Of a stretch of 41,646 nt of DNA, positions 18,849 through 27,807 are shown piece by piece (position 1 is the stretch's first letter; each line of letters starts with the position of its first letter). The DNA comes from Bacteroidota bacterium (GTDB lineage: Bacteria; Bacteroidota; Bacteroidia; Bacteroidales; VadinHA17). The DNA lies in NCBI GenBank assembly GCA_012729475.1, contig JAAYDB010000038.1, positions 1 to 41,646 of the forward strand, written 5' to 3'. A program made the position numbers and the translations under genes. The notes under the pieces are model-generated. The model was not told where the DNA came from and did no database searches. It worked only from the letters and a program-made list of their open reading frames with translations.

Positions 18849-20789
18849 ATGGATGAACAGTATCCAAATATTAAAAAGTTCACCTTTGCAGGTATAGTTA
18901 TTACCCTGGGAATCGTCTTCGGTGATCTTGGTACCAGCCCTCTCTATGCTATGCGGGCTATTATCACTGGCGGAGCGGAAAACTACAATCACTTACTTAT
19001 ATACGGCGGTCTGTCCTGTATCTTCTGGACTCTGACTCTTTCCACTACAGTAAAATATGTTATTATTGCCCTGAAGGCCGATAATAACGGAGAAGGAGGG
19101 ATATTTGCTCTTGTAGCTCTTATTAAAGAAAAAAAATCATGGGCAGCAATACTTACCATGGTCGGCGGTGCTGCTCTTATTGCAGACGGAGTTCTTACTC
19201 CGGCAATCACTGTAACTTCATCAATAGAAGGATTAAAGCTATATAACGAAGCTATTCCCGTAGTGCCTATTGTTTTGCTTATACTGGGTCTTCTGTTTTT
19301 TATTCAGCAATTCGGGACACAGTTTGTCGGGAAAGCTTTTGGCCCGATTATGCTGGCATGGTTTATTATGCTTGCAGTAGTGGGATTTTTTCAGATAGTA
19401 AAATACCCGGATGTCTTCAGTGCTCTTAATCCTGTCTATGCATACAGATTTCTTTCAGAGTATCCTGGTGGTTTCCTGTTACTTGGTGCAGTTTTCCTCG
19501 CGACAACCGGGGCAGAGGCTTTGTATGCCGATCTCGGCCATTGTGGCAGGAAAAATATACGGATATCATGGACCTTTGTCAAGATAGCCCTTATATTGAA
19601 TTATTTTGGGCAGGGAGCATGGTTGTTGACAAATACTGAAAAGGGTCCCCTGGTGAATCCTTTCTTCGAAATGATACCCGGGTGGTTCCTTATACCGGGA
19701 ATAATCCTTGCCACTGCTGCTGCAATAATAGCCAGTCAGGCTATAATAAGCGGATCATTTACTCTCATCGGAGAAGCTATATCACTTAATTTCTGGCCCA
19801 AAATAAGGGTATTACACCCTACATGGGTAAGAGGACAAGTGTATGTTCCTTTTGTCAACTGGTTTTTATGGCTCACCTGCAGTTTTACAGTACTCTTTTT
19901 TAAAGAGTCAGCAAACATGAATGCAGCTTACGGTCTGGCTATTAATATAACGGAGATTATGACCACATTACTTCTTTGTTATTACTTGTTTCAAAAAGGT
20001 GTTAATCACCGGCTTGTGCTGTTGTTGTTAATGACATATCTGGCTATAGAAGGTAGTTTTCTCTTTGCAAATCTTAATAAGTTTTACAGTGGAGGATGGT
20101 TTACCCTGACTATGGCTTCTTTGTTTTTCCTGGTTATGTATGGATGGTATTTTGGAAGGAAGATAAAGAACCGTTATATCACTTTTGCCAACCTTGATAA
20201 ATATCTGGATCTTTTTGTCGATCTCAGCAAAGATGAGTCTGTACCTCGTTTTGCTACTAATCTTGTTTATATTATTCGTGCCAACAAGGCCGATCAGGTT
20301 GAATCGAAAGTAATATATTCCATTTTTCAGAAGCAGCCTAAACGGGCCGATACATACTGGTTTCTTCACGTTAACAGGGTTAATGAACCAAACAGGTTTT
20401 CTTATCAGGTGACTCAGATAATCCCGGGTATTCTTATCCGGATAGACTTCAATATAGGATTCAAGATAGTACCAAAAGTGAACCTCTTTTTCAGGGAAGT
20501 GATAGAGGATCTTGTCAAATCGGGAGAGATTGAACTGAAAAGCAGTTATGAGTCACTCAGGAAACATGGTATTGAAAGTGATTTCAAGTTTATACTTATT
20601 GAAAGGATTATGTCGCGTGATTTTTCTCTGTCGAACACAGAAAATTTCATACTCACCCTGAACAGTCTTGTCAGGAAACTGAGTATTGCAGATATCAGGT
20701 CTCTTAATCTTGATCCGGCCAATACTATTGTAGAGCGTGTACCCATCATAATTGACCAGCCTGTTCAAAGAAGGATCCGGAGGGAATAA
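18849..20789 (+). CDS. kup: Kup potassium uptake transporter
   Basis: This 646-residue inner-membrane protein is a typical-length Kup/HAK. The opening FTFAGIVITLGIVFGDLGTSPLYAMRA is diagnostic. About 12 hydrophobic helices run to near residue 450, including GADNNGEGGIFALVAL-like and GGAALIADGVLTPAITV segments. A cytoplasmic domain of about 190 residues ends in RRIRRE. It imports K+ with protons. I chose the ATG at 18849; an in-frame TTG at 18798 would overlap the promoter box. It ends 17 bases before the convergent FAD oxidoreductase. Confidence 0.93.
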   Translation: MDEQYPNIKKFTFAGIVITLGIVFGDLGTSPLYAMRAIITGGAENYNHLLIYGGLSCIFWTLTLSTTVKYVIIALKADNNGEGGIFALVALIKEKKSWAAILTMVGGAALIADGVLTPAITVTSSIEGLKLYNEAIPVVPIVLLILGLLFFIQQFGTQFVGKAFGPIMLAWFIMLAVVGFFQIVKYPDVFSALNPVYAYRFLSEYPGGFLLLGAVFLATTGAEALYADLGHCGRKNIRISWTFVKIALILNYFGQGAWLLTNTEKGPLVNPFFEMIPGWFLIPGIILATAAAIIASQAIISGSFTLIGEAISLNFWPKIRVLHPTWVRGQVYVPFVNWFLWLTCSFTVLFFKESANMNAAYGLAINITEIMTTLLLCYYLFQKGVNHRLVLLLLMTYLAIEGSFLFANLNKFYSGGWFTLTMASLFFLVMYGWYFGRKIKNRYITFANLDKYLDLFVDLSKDESVPRFATNLVYIIRANKADQVESKVIYSIFQKQPKRADTYWFLHVNRVNEPNRFSYQVTQIIPGILIRIDFNIGFKIVPKVNLFFREVIEDLVKSGEIELKSSYESLRKHGIESDFKFILIERIMSRDFSLSNTENFILTLNSLVRKLSIADIRSLNLDPANTIVERVPIIIDQPVQRRIRRE

Positions 20790-20806
20790 ATGGTTAAGGC
20801 TGCAGA

Positions 20807-22243
20807 TTATTTCTGTCTGAGAATATTAAATGCACACAGATAACCTCCGTATATTGCTCCCGAGAATCCGCCACCTGTTTTTCCCCATGCTGAGGCTATA
20901 TGAAGATTATCCAGAATTGTCTGCGGATCAAATACCTTTTTGCCGGGTGTCTGTGCAAAACCATAAACAGCACCTCCCGGATTGAGGGTATAGCGTCTGA
21001 CAGTCAATGATGTGGCTGTCTCGTGGTGATCAATATGACTGCTTATCCCGGGTATCAGTTTCTCCAGTCTTTCAATAAAGAGTGAGGCCGTTTCTTCTTT
21101 TTTTAATAAGTATTCTTTCCTGTCAAGTCCGTCCCAGTCGTCCGGATAATCGATACAGCATATTCCACCTACTCCTTTGCCGGGTGCTGAAAGATCAGAG
21201 TCTATCTGACTGTAATCTACAAAAATAAAACTACGGCGGGAGAAATCGTCCCTGTTGTTTGTTTTGATATCAGCCTGTGTCTTAACAGAAGGGTCAAACA
21301 TACATGTTGAATAAAACTGATTGCCTAAATCTCTTGGGGCTTTGTTGAAACCGAGATACAGTGTCAGGAGAGAAGCTCCGTATTCCATACCGCTGATCTG
21401 TTCATTTAGCAGACTCCCATACTGTTCCGGCAGGAGATCCGCCAGCCCCGGAATCGAATTATTGGCAATCAGATATTCTGCCTCAGCTTCTATAAATGAT
21501 GAGTCATGGTCTCTCCTTTTTTTGTATATAACCCCGGTGATTCTGCGATCATGTGTTTTAAGTCCTGTTACCAGATGGTTAAATAATATTTCCCCACCAT
21601 GCTTTAATATGTACCCGGCCAGGTGATCAGACAGCTTTTGAGAACCTCCTTTTATATAACTTGAACCTCCGGTATAATAACTACCCTGGGCAACAGAATA
21701 ATATCTGAGAGAAAGAGAATAGGGATCATCGCCGAAGTATCCCAGGTTCCCGAGAAGAGCCAGTTTGAGATCTTCATTTTTTATGATGGAATCAAGGAAT
21801 TCACCAATGCTTGTATCATCCTGTTCACTGCCGGCTTTTTTCCCGCGGACAGGTATTATCTGATCGAAATATGCCCTTATCCCGTCATTCTCATCCGGGA
21901 AGACTTCCAGAAGAGTATCTATTGCCTGTGAAACCTGATGAGGGATGGTGATATTATAACGGCCATTAGTAAATCTGTAAAATTCAGGAATAGTAATAAA
22001 CTCAACCTTATCTAAGACATCCAGGTCCCTGAATATTTTTGTTTTCATGTCCCGGGGATGTAAGCCATCCATCTCATGTAATCCCACTTCAAAGTTGAAA
22101 TTGCGGCGCCTGAATGTAGTGGCACAACCTCCCGCTTTGTTGTGTTGTTCAATGAGCAGGACTTTCTTACCTTCTTTTGACAGTTTGGCTCCTGCTACCA
22201 GGCCTCCAAGTCCTGTGCCTATAATTATTACATCGTATTTCAT
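20807..22243 (-). CDS. FAD-dependent oxidoreductase, CrtISO/retinol saturase-like
   Basis: The 478-residue flavoenzyme has the Rossmann dinucleotide motif IIGTGLGGLVAGAKLSKEGKK at residues 6-26, and an E-containing second strand VLLIEQHNKAGGC. The C-terminal motif around YTLNPGGAVYGFAQTPGKK and TGGGFSGAIYGG is typical of the phytoene desaturase, carotenoid isomerase and all-trans-retinol saturase group. Its substrate is probably a polyene or other long-chain lipid, but no carotenoid synthesis genes are nearby. It lies 9 bases after the GNAT-like gene, so the two are in one operon with the acyl-CoA ligase. Confidence 0.8.
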   Translation of the reverse strand: MKYDVIIIGTGLGGLVAGAKLSKEGKKVLLIEQHNKAGGCATTFRRRNFNFEVGLHEMDGLHPRDMKTKIFRDLDVLDKVEFITIPEFYRFTNGRYNITIPHQVSQAIDTLLEVFPDENDGIRAYFDQIIPVRGKKAGSEQDDTSIGEFLDSIIKNEDLKLALLGNLGYFGDDPYSLSLRYYSVAQGSYYTGGSSYIKGGSQKLSDHLAGYILKHGGEILFNHLVTGLKTHDRRITGVIYKKRRDHDSSFIEAEAEYLIANNSIPGLADLLPEQYGSLLNEQISGMEYGASLLTLYLGFNKAPRDLGNQFYSTCMFDPSVKTQADIKTNNRDDFSRRSFIFVDYSQIDSDLSAPGKGVGGICCIDYPDDWDGLDRKEYLLKKEETASLFIERLEKLIPGISSHIDHHETATSLTVRRYTLNPGGAVYGFAQTPGKKVFDPQTILDNLHIASAWGKTGGGFSGAIYGGYLCAFNILRQK

Positions 22244-22252
22244 TCGTTTATT

Positions 22253-23416
22253 TTATTCAGGTATAGGATAACGTTTGAATTCCCTGTTACGATCGAAAAG
22301 ATAACGGAAGGTTATATATTCCTTTGCCGGCACACTGCCCACGGAGATAAAGATCTTCCGCATTTTAGGATTGAAATCGGCAACCCAAGAGAATTCTATC
22401 TCGGTATAATGAGGTTTCTTTTCAAAAACCTTGAGTAGATTTATTATGAAGGCCGATTCTATCCCGTGTCCCTGGTATTTTGGGATAACACCCATCAGGA
22501 GCCCTTTCGCCCTTGTCATCGTATTCCTGTTCCTTAGCCATACAAATCTGAGCATACTTATGATATCCAGTTTGCCATTCAGATGTTTCAGTATCTGGTT
22601 CATATCAGGGAACATCAGGTATATGGCAATGGGTTTGTCATTAAAATAAGCAATCCATATAAATTCCTCTTCCAGTATCGGCTTTGATTTTTTCAGTGTA
22701 GCCTTGATATATTCAGGGCTGAGAGGTTCGAAATATTGTTTAAAAGAGGCCCAGGCTTCATTGAATACTTCGGCGAAATCATTTATAAATTTATCGGCTT
22801 CTTTCCATGTAAAATGTCTGAACGAATATCCTGGTTGCCTAATTACTCTTTCAGCTATCCTGAAGACTCTTTCAGGTATTCCTTTTGATATATCGAGATG
22901 GAATCCTTCCATTTTATAATATGTTCTGAACCCATATGATTCAAACAGTTCCTGATAGTAGGAATGATTATACGGCACATCGAAAGAGGGGTGAGTAAAA
23001 CCATTTACCAGCAGGCCCCAGAACTTATCTGTCTCTCCGAAATTAACAGGTCCGTCCATGGCTTCCATGCCACGTTCTGTAAGCCATGATTTTGCAGTAT
23101 CAAAAAGTGTGGCGGCAGCATCTTTATCGTTTATACATTCAAAGAAACCTATCCCTCCTGTGGCCTGGTCGTAGGAGTTGGCAAGATAGTAATCAATAAA
23201 AGCAGCTATTCTGCCTGAGAGCCTGTTATTGCTATCAGTCATGACCCATCTTTCCACTGTCCCGTGTTTGTGATATGGATTTTTTTCAGGGTCAAAAACA
23301 GCTTTGATATCATTATCAAGAGGACAAACCCATGTGTTATCGTCTTTATAAATTATTCTTGCAGTATCAAGGAACATTTTTTCTGTTTTCCTGTCGCTGA
23401 CTTTGTGAATTTGCAT
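22253..23416 (-). CDS. GNAT-like acyltransferase family protein of unknown substrate
   Basis: This 387-residue cytoplasmic protein lacks a signal peptide. The C-terminal part has a GNAT-like acyl-CoA-binding segment GVIPKYQGHGIESAFI (near residue 320), then the EFSWVADFNPKMRKIFISVG strand/helix with Asn, Met and a Tyr-Arg further on. The N-terminal half with GGIGFFECINDKDAA and MDGPVNFGETDKFWGLLV is a second, GNAT-related lobe. Database names for this group vary, and some are unreliable. The neighbours, an acyl-CoA ligase and an FAD oxidoreductase, suggest a lipid-related acyl transfer. The actual substrate is unknown. Confidence 0.65.
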   Translation of the reverse strand: MQIHKVSDRKTEKMFLDTARIIYKDDNTWVCPLDNDIKAVFDPEKNPYHKHGTVERWVMTDSNNRLSGRIAAFIDYYLANSYDQATGGIGFFECINDKDAAATLFDTAKSWLTERGMEAMDGPVNFGETDKFWGLLVNGFTHPSFDVPYNHSYYQELFESYGFRTYYKMEGFHLDISKGIPERVFRIAERVIRQPGYSFRHFTWKEADKFINDFAEVFNEAWASFKQYFEPLSPEYIKATLKKSKPILEEEFIWIAYFNDKPIAIYLMFPDMNQILKHLNGKLDIISMLRFVWLRNRNTMTRAKGLLMGVIPKYQGHGIESAFIINLLKVFEKKPHYTEIEFSWVADFNPKMRKIFISVGSVPAKEYITFRYLFDRNREFKRYPIPE

Positions 23417-23492
23417 GTTATATAAATAAAATTCTTCTCTGAGTGCCCGGAGTATATATTAATTTGTGGACAAGCAGAAAAGGGATCTGTTA

Positions 23493-25268
23493 TTATTTCT
23501 TGTAGACTTCGTTAATGACAGCTTTATATTTATCAATGATAAACTGTCTCCTTAGTTTTAGTGTGGGAGAAAGTTCTCCTGTGGCAGGACTCCATTCGTC
23601 ATGGACAAGTCTGAACCTGTTAATCCTTTCAGGCGGGCTCAGCATTTTGTTTATTCTTTGAATTTCAGAAGAAAAATATGTCTGTACCACAGGCAGGTTT
23701 ATCAGATCGACATGGTCAGAAAAATCGATTTTTCTTTCTGTTTTCCAGTCGTAAAAATATTTGAAATTGGGAGAAATAAGTGCGCTGGGGAATTTCTCAT
23801 GTTCCCCCATAACCATTATATGATCAATAATTGGCAGTTCCTTGAATATATTTTCAAGAAGCTGAGGTGCAATAAATTTACCGTTTGATAGTTTGAATAT
23901 CTCTTTCTTCCTGTCTGTAACAAAAAGGAATTTACCATCTTCAATATGGCCTATATCTCCTGTATGGAACCATCCTTCATCATCAAAAGCCATTTCTGTC
24001 AACACGGGATTCTTATAATAACCCGGCGACACATTAGGGCCTTTGCACATTATCTCTCCGTCTTCAGCTATTTTGACTTCCACATCTTCTATGGTCGTTC
24101 CGACAGATCCGAGTTTAACGCCACCTTTTTCAGTTCTGTTGATAGTTATTATAGGAGAAGTCTCCGTTAGTCCGTACATATTTATTATTTTTATTCCTGC
24201 CGCCCAGAATATTTTCTCAAGTCTTGGCTGCAGACTTGCTCCTCCGCATCCCACTATTCTGACCCTGTTTCCCAGAGCCTGACGCCATTTGCTGAAGATC
24301 AGTTTATCGGCAATCCTCAGCCTTTGTTCATACAACCATCCGTTAGCGCCAAAAGGCTGATATTTCAACCCCATACTGACTGCCCGGAAAAACAGTATTC
24401 TTTTTAAACCCTTAAGTTTTTTCCCCTTGGTTGTTATGTTGTCATAAAATTTCTCAATAACTCTCGGAACTGCATCGAACCCGTCAGCTTGTATCTCTTT
24501 CAGGTTGGCAGCTATTGTCCCCATATTTTCAGCATAATAAATGCTGCTTCCGCTATACTGTGTCTGATAATTGCCCATTCGCCCTCCTACATGACACAGC
24601 GGCAGGATACTCAGGAACTTGTCTTCCGGGTTTAGTTTAAAAACCGAAGCCGCTGAAGTGAAATTGCTTACAATGTTGCGGTGGGTTAGGATCACCCCTT
24701 TTGCCTTTGCTGTTGTCCCCGAGGTATAGATAAGTGAAGCAAAGTCATCGGGTAAAATGGACTTCTTAATAATACTTAAAGTCTTATGATGTTTTTCAGA
24801 TGATGCTTTTCCTGCTTCGATTATCTCGGTCCAGCTTTTTATCCCTTCAATATTCTCAAAAGAGTAAACCGGCAGAGTCTTTCCTTCACTGAGCGACTGC
24901 GGATCAATTGCATTGAGCAGTTTTTTGTCAGAGACAAGCAGCATTTTTGCTTCACTGTGACTGATAATGTAGTGATAGTCTTCAGTACTTAAGGAAGTGA
25001 AGACAGGTACATGGACCACACCTGCCATGGCCATGCCAAGGTCGACGAAATTCCATTCCGGCCGGTTGTTTGATACAGTGATGATCTTGTCTCCTTTTTT
25101 AAACCCGAGTTCAAGCAATCCGTAACTGAAATGATGTGCATTATCATAATACTCCTGTGAACTGTATTTTATCCATGAGCCATTCCGCTTACAGCAGAGA
25201 GCATCTTCCTTCCCGTTGTATAATTCCATGTAGCGGTCAAGAAGATCAAAAGTTCTTTCTACACTCAT
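23493..25268 (-). CDS. Long-chain acyl-CoA synthetase/AMP-dependent ligase
   Basis: The 591-residue adenylate-forming enzyme activates a carboxylic acid with ATP and CoA. Its motifs are LIYTSGTTAKAKGVILTH (A3, near residue 180), the NMYGLTETSPI motif, GWFHTGDIGHIEDGKF and DRKKEIFKLSNGKFIAPQLLE (A10 region). It is similar in layout to FadD15-type long-chain enzymes, which carry a C-terminal extension beyond the standard lid. The chain length cannot be set from sequence. It is the first gene of a minus-strand cluster; 76 bases separate it from the GNAT-like gene, so one transcript is likely but not certain. Confidence 0.88.
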   Translation of the reverse strand: MSVERTFDLLDRYMELYNGKEDALCCKRNGSWIKYSSQEYYDNAHHFSYGLLELGFKKGDKIITVSNNRPEWNFVDLGMAMAGVVHVPVFTSLSTEDYHYIISHSEAKMLLVSDKKLLNAIDPQSLSEGKTLPVYSFENIEGIKSWTEIIEAGKASSEKHHKTLSIIKKSILPDDFASLIYTSGTTAKAKGVILTHRNIVSNFTSAASVFKLNPEDKFLSILPLCHVGGRMGNYQTQYSGSSIYYAENMGTIAANLKEIQADGFDAVPRVIEKFYDNITTKGKKLKGLKRILFFRAVSMGLKYQPFGANGWLYEQRLRIADKLIFSKWRQALGNRVRIVGCGGASLQPRLEKIFWAAGIKIINMYGLTETSPIITINRTEKGGVKLGSVGTTIEDVEVKIAEDGEIMCKGPNVSPGYYKNPVLTEMAFDDEGWFHTGDIGHIEDGKFLFVTDRKKEIFKLSNGKFIAPQLLENIFKELPIIDHIMVMGEHEKFPSALISPNFKYFYDWKTERKIDFSDHVDLINLPVVQTYFSSEIQRINKMLSPPERINRFRLVHDEWSPATGELSPTLKLRRQFIIDKYKAVINEVYKK

Positions 25269-25452
25269 ATTTTTCTCTTGATGATGTTTGTTTTTTTTAT
25301 GATCGATTTGCTTTAAAAAAAGCAGTGTAATATAGCAATTATCAGTTTAATATTGGTATACCGGAAATAATTGTCAGCTGATTTTGTTGGTGGACATCTT
25401 TTGTTTATTTTTGTTAAAGCCATGTGACCTTTGAAATAAAAATTATTTACAG

Positions 25453-27051
25453 ATGAAAAAGACCTTTATTCTATTAATTGTACTGGCGGCAGGTACAATC
25501 TGTTTTAGCCAGTCGTCGGTATCTCTTCTGGTTGATGGAGCGAACGCAGAATACACAATCAGCCGTCATATTTACGGACATTTTTCGGAACATCTGGGCA
25601 GATGTATCTATGACGGTTACTGGGTGGATGAGTCTATGCCTGTCCCGAAGAAAGATCGTATCCGTCTTGATGTAGTTGAGGCCCTGAAGAAGATACAGAT
25701 CCCTAACCTGAGGTGGCCGGGAGGCTGTTTTGCGGATGAATATCACTGGGAAGATGGTATCGGGCCCAGAGATGAACGTCCGACCATGATAAACACCAAC
25801 TGGGGGAATGTAACGGAAGATAACAGTTTTGGTACACATGAGTTCCTTGAACTGTGTGAACTGCTTAATACCGAACCATTTATTGTCGGTAATGTTGGCA
25901 GCGGAACAGTTGAAGAAATGAGCAAATGGGTAGAGTATATCAATTACGACGGGATTAGTCCGATGACAAACCTGAGGAAGCAAAACGGCAGGGAAAAGCC
26001 ATGGGGAGTTACTTTCTGGGGAGTAGGCAATGAAAACTGGGGTTGCGGCGGAGATATGACACCCGAATATTATGCCACCCAGTACAGGCGATATTCCTCA
26101 TTTGCAAAGAATTATCCGGGTGCAACACTTCAAAAAATAGCATGTGGCCCAAGTGGTGGTGATTATAACTGGATGGATGTTATAATGCAATCTTTAGGTA
26201 CTGGCAGAAGAGGAGTGTGGGGAATTGATTTTCATTATTACACTCGCCCGCCTAGAAACAGGATGAGACCTCCTGGTTCCGGTCAGGCAGGACAGCAACA
26301 GGCTCAGGTGCCAAGCCAGGGTTCAGCAACCAGCTTCACCGAAGAGACATATTTTGCTACCATGAGAAATGCATTCAGAATGGAAGAATATATTAAGATG
26401 CATGATTCAATAATGACAAAATATGATCCTGGTAAGAGGATTGCACTTGTTGTTGGCGAATGGGGTATCTGGACTGATCCTGAACCGGGGACCAACCCGA
26501 GGTTTCTCTTCCAGCAGAACAGCCTTCGCGATGCACTTATTGCAGGAGTGCATCTGAATACTTTTAATAATCATTGCGACAGGGTTAAAATGGCTCAACT
26601 GGCACAAACAATCAACGTCCTTCAGGCTGTTATTCTTACTGAAGGGACAAAGATCCTTCTCACACCTACATATCATGTTTTTGATCTGTTTAAAGTGCAT
26701 CATGATGCAAAGATGCTTCCTGTCAAATTTACCAGTCCTGATTATGTACTTGGCGACGACAGGTTGCCTGCATTGAATGTGTCTGCTTCTCAGGATTCCC
26801 TGGGTGTAGTTCATATAACCCTCGTGAATATTGACCCTGATAACACAATTACCCTTAGTACTACTCTTAACCAGATCAATTGGTCGGAAGTGACAGGAGA
26901 AGTTCTAACTTCATCAAAGATCACTGATATAAACACATTTGACAAACCCGAAACTGTTAAGATCTCCCCGTTTAAGGGAGCGAAAAAGACAGGTGATCTG
27001 CTGAATGTTGTAGTGCCTTCAAAATCAGTTGTTTTATTGACTATTAAGTAA
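25453..27051 (+). CDS. Secreted alpha-L-arabinofuranosidase, GH51 family
   Basis: The 532-residue enzyme begins with a signal peptide (KKTFILLIVLAAGTICFS). The GH51 catalytic barrel follows, with IPNLRWPGGCFADEYHWEDGIG. The predicted acid/base is Glu194 in GVGNENWGCGG and the nucleophile is Glu336 in VVGEWGIWTDPEPG. The C-terminal beta-sandwich begins near DDRLPALNVSAS. It releases arabinose from arabinan and arabinoxylan. A Pro/Gln/Gly-rich stretch at about residues 265-296 interrupts the barrel. No other polysaccharide utilisation gene is adjacent. A strong terminator follows at 27077. Confidence 0.92.
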   Translation: MKKTFILLIVLAAGTICFSQSSVSLLVDGANAEYTISRHIYGHFSEHLGRCIYDGYWVDESMPVPKKDRIRLDVVEALKKIQIPNLRWPGGCFADEYHWEDGIGPRDERPTMINTNWGNVTEDNSFGTHEFLELCELLNTEPFIVGNVGSGTVEEMSKWVEYINYDGISPMTNLRKQNGREKPWGVTFWGVGNENWGCGGDMTPEYYATQYRRYSSFAKNYPGATLQKIACGPSGGDYNWMDVIMQSLGTGRRGVWGIDFHYYTRPPRNRMRPPGSGQAGQQQAQVPSQGSATSFTEETYFATMRNAFRMEEYIKMHDSIMTKYDPGKRIALVVGEWGIWTDPEPGTNPRFLFQQNSLRDALIAGVHLNTFNNHCDRVKMAQLAQTINVLQAVILTEGTKILLTPTYHVFDLFKVHHDAKMLPVKFTSPDYVLGDDRLPALNVSASQDSLGVVHITLVNIDPDNTITLSTTLNQINWSEVTGEVLTSSKITDINTFDKPETVKISPFKGAKKTGDLLNVVVPSKSVVLLTIK

Positions 27052-27076
27052 ACAGGGTAACGAAAGAGGATTACAA

Positions 27077-27118
27077 AGCTCTTCCGGAAGACCTTTCTTC
27101 CGGAGGAGCTTCTTGTTT
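27077..27118 (+). terminator. Intrinsic terminator after the GH51 gene
   Basis: AGCTCTTCCGGAAG at 27077-27090 pairs with CTTCCGGAGGAGCT at 27097-27110, with one G-U pair. The loop is ACCTTT and a T-rich TCTTGTTTCC follows. It is the strongest hairpin seen in the window. Confidence 0.8.
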
Positions 27119-27131
27119 CCAAAATGTTGGT

Positions 27132-27139
27132 TATCTTTG
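27132..27139 (+). promoter_or_regulatory. Promoter -7 box for the DedA gene
   Basis: TATCTTTG matches TAnnTTTG and lies 23 bases before the chosen ATG at 27163. Its position inside the longer open frame supports the shorter start. Confidence 0.5.
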
Positions 27140-27162
27140 GCAACCTAAAACGGCTGACGATT

Positions 27163-27807
27163 ATGGAATTTATTAACAGTGTGGTAGAATGGTACATGGC
27201 AAACCTCAATTATTTCACTGTTGCCTTTTTGATGCTGATAGAAAGTTCATTTATACCTTTTCCCTCAGAGGTAATAATCCCTTTTGCAGCCTATAAAGCT
27301 GCACAGGGAGGTTTGAATATTTTTGGAGTGGTCCTGGCCGGAACACTGGGGGCTCTTGCAGGCGCTCTTATAAACTACTATCTGGCAGTATATCTTGGCC
27401 GTCCTATTGTATATAGGTTTGCCGAATCAAAGGCAGGAAGGATGTTTCTGCTATCAGAAGAAAAAGTAGTACATGCCGAGAATTATTTCAACCGTAACGG
27501 CAAATCCTCAACTCTCATAGGCCGACTGGTACCTGCTGTCCGTCAGCTTATTTCTATTCCTGCCGGACTGGCCAGGATGAACCTCCGTGATTTTATTTTA
27601 TACACTTTTGTCGGCGCAGGTATATGGAATATAATACTGGCCTTAATAGGGTACTTTATCTATGATATAAAAGACCAGATATTTCCTTATCTTGAATATA
27701 TTCTTTATGGTTTTGGAGCTGCCTTTGTTATATACCTTCTGATGAAATCAATAAAGAGCAGAAAAGCCAAAAGATCATCAGAATCTGGCAATGAACTCCA
27801 GAGTTAA
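27163..27807 (+). CDS. DedA family membrane protein
   Basis: The 214-residue inner-membrane protein belongs to the DedA/VTT family, some members of which act as flippases for undecaprenyl phosphate or other lipids. Conserved features are the early acidic ESSFIPFPSEVIIPFAAY, a re-entrant loop with GALAGALINYYLAVYLGRP, and RLVPAVRQLISIPAGLARM. The last is the typical arginine-containing motif. The start at 27163 follows a promoter box; an upstream ATG at 27124 is less likely. The last 30 bases overlap the end of the convergent porin gene. The substrate is unknown. Confidence 0.88.
   Translation: MEFINSVVEWYMANLNYFTVAFLMLIESSFIPFPSEVIIPFAAYKAAQGGLNIFGVVLAGTLGALAGALINYYLAVYLGRPIVYRFAESKAGRMFLLSEEKVVHAENYFNRNGKSSTLIGRLVPAVRQLISIPAGLARMNLRDFILYTFVGAGIWNIILALIGYFIYDIKDQIFPYLEYILYGFGAAFVIYLLMKSIKSRKAKRSSESGNELQS

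Noticed and set aside
25309-25324. Hairpin TGCTTT/AAAGCA upstream of the acyl-CoA ligase
   Set aside because: It is short, AT-only in the loop and in an A/T-rich stretch where such pairs occur by chance; it has no clear role on either strand.
25474-25983. Long antisense open frame within the GH51 gene
   Set aside because: It is opposite a clear enzyme, has no recognisable domain and has no promoter or start context.
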